Origin: Nereocystis luetkeana
Taxonomy: Eukaryota > Sar > Phaeophyceae > Laminariales > Laminariaceae
Reading direction: 5' to 3'
Assembly: GCA_031213475.1 (NCBI GenBank)
Contig: JARUPZ010000026.1
Span: forward strand, 636,501-700,500
DNA length: 64,000 nucleotides
Within the stretch, counting starts at the first letter, position 1; every line of letters starts with the position of its first letter. The position numbers were made by a program, and so were the translations under genes. The notes under the pieces were generated by a model. That model ran no database searches. It saw nothing but the letters and a program-made list of their open reading frames with translations, and was not told the origin of the DNA. Positions 63,961-64,000 of this stretch are shown here, piece by piece.

Positions 63961-64000
63961 GGAGCATTTTTAGAGTTGGGGAATGGGTAATAACCACATT

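Noticed and set aside
1-64000. TACCAGGTA words as a CRISPR-like or operator array
   Set aside because: Spacing is irregular over 64 kb, there are no unique equal-length spacers, and the host is clearly eukaryotic.

Overview
The window looks like repeat-rich, gene-poor nuclear DNA of a eukaryote. The best guess is a brown alga (Phaeophyceae) or another stramenopile. The reasons are a single-exon ankyrin protein with a CWRRRHW-type basic patch and an FRMIVMFL end that resemble the expanded ankyrin family I recall from Ectocarpus-like genomes, a eukaryotic tRNA-Asp with a Pol III T-run, splice-like junctions, many G/C homopolymers, and a Copia fossil of the kind common in stramenopiles. This assignment comes from memory and no database was consulted.

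Genes are scarce. The two well supported ones are the ankyrin-repeat gene (49054-50364, minus) and tRNA-Asp(GTC) at 52770-52841. A coiled-coil exon (61721-61926, minus) is probable. A few GC-rich open stretches (1374-2060, 4587-4883, 43942-44605, 56760-56998, 62599-62959) may be exons but are not recognised.

Most of the rest is mobile DNA. (1) About 27 copies of a ~105-bp TA-flanked inverted-repeat MITE (ends TTACGGGGGACC / GGTCCCCCGTAA) run from 2.8 kb to 45.7 kb, some nested in each other, in a microsatellite or in other repeats. (2) An 89-bp piggyBac-like MITE (TTAA target, CCCTTTTAG ends) occurs about seven times. (3) A 943-bp non-autonomous hAT-like element (38385-39327) has CAGGGCTTTTCG ends, an 8-bp target duplication and an interior of GGGTC repeats; a relative lies at 61110-61282. 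(4) LINE-like and other retro-copies end in a ~65-nt module followed by a poly(C) run, and they are joined head-to-tail through these runs; an 80-bp tandem array at 34975-36240 contains the same modules. (5) An A-tailed retroposon family (R3) shows target duplications. (6) A ~5.9-kb old Ty1/Copia fossil lies at 19855-25800. (7) tRNA-derived repeats lie on the minus strand at 4.9, 5.2 and 27.5 kb.

Tandem DNA includes TATGG, TATGTATTAC, ATGATAGY, TCAG, CACCAG, GAT and GGGTC arrays, and a ~70-bp satellite with a three-monomer higher-order period of ~205 bp (59180-60430). A 3-kb GC-rich low-complexity block spans 13.1-14.9 kb.

The most unusual signal is at the smallest scale. About 40 exact copies of the 9-mer TACC(A/T)GGTA (about 0.5 expected with equal base use), plus TACCGGTA, TACAGTA/TACTGTA and TATTAATA, are scattered through the window. 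In several MITE copies these words sit as extra bases exactly where sister copies have a plain TA. They behave like excision footprints of TA-specific transposons, so the window may record heavy cut-and-paste activity.
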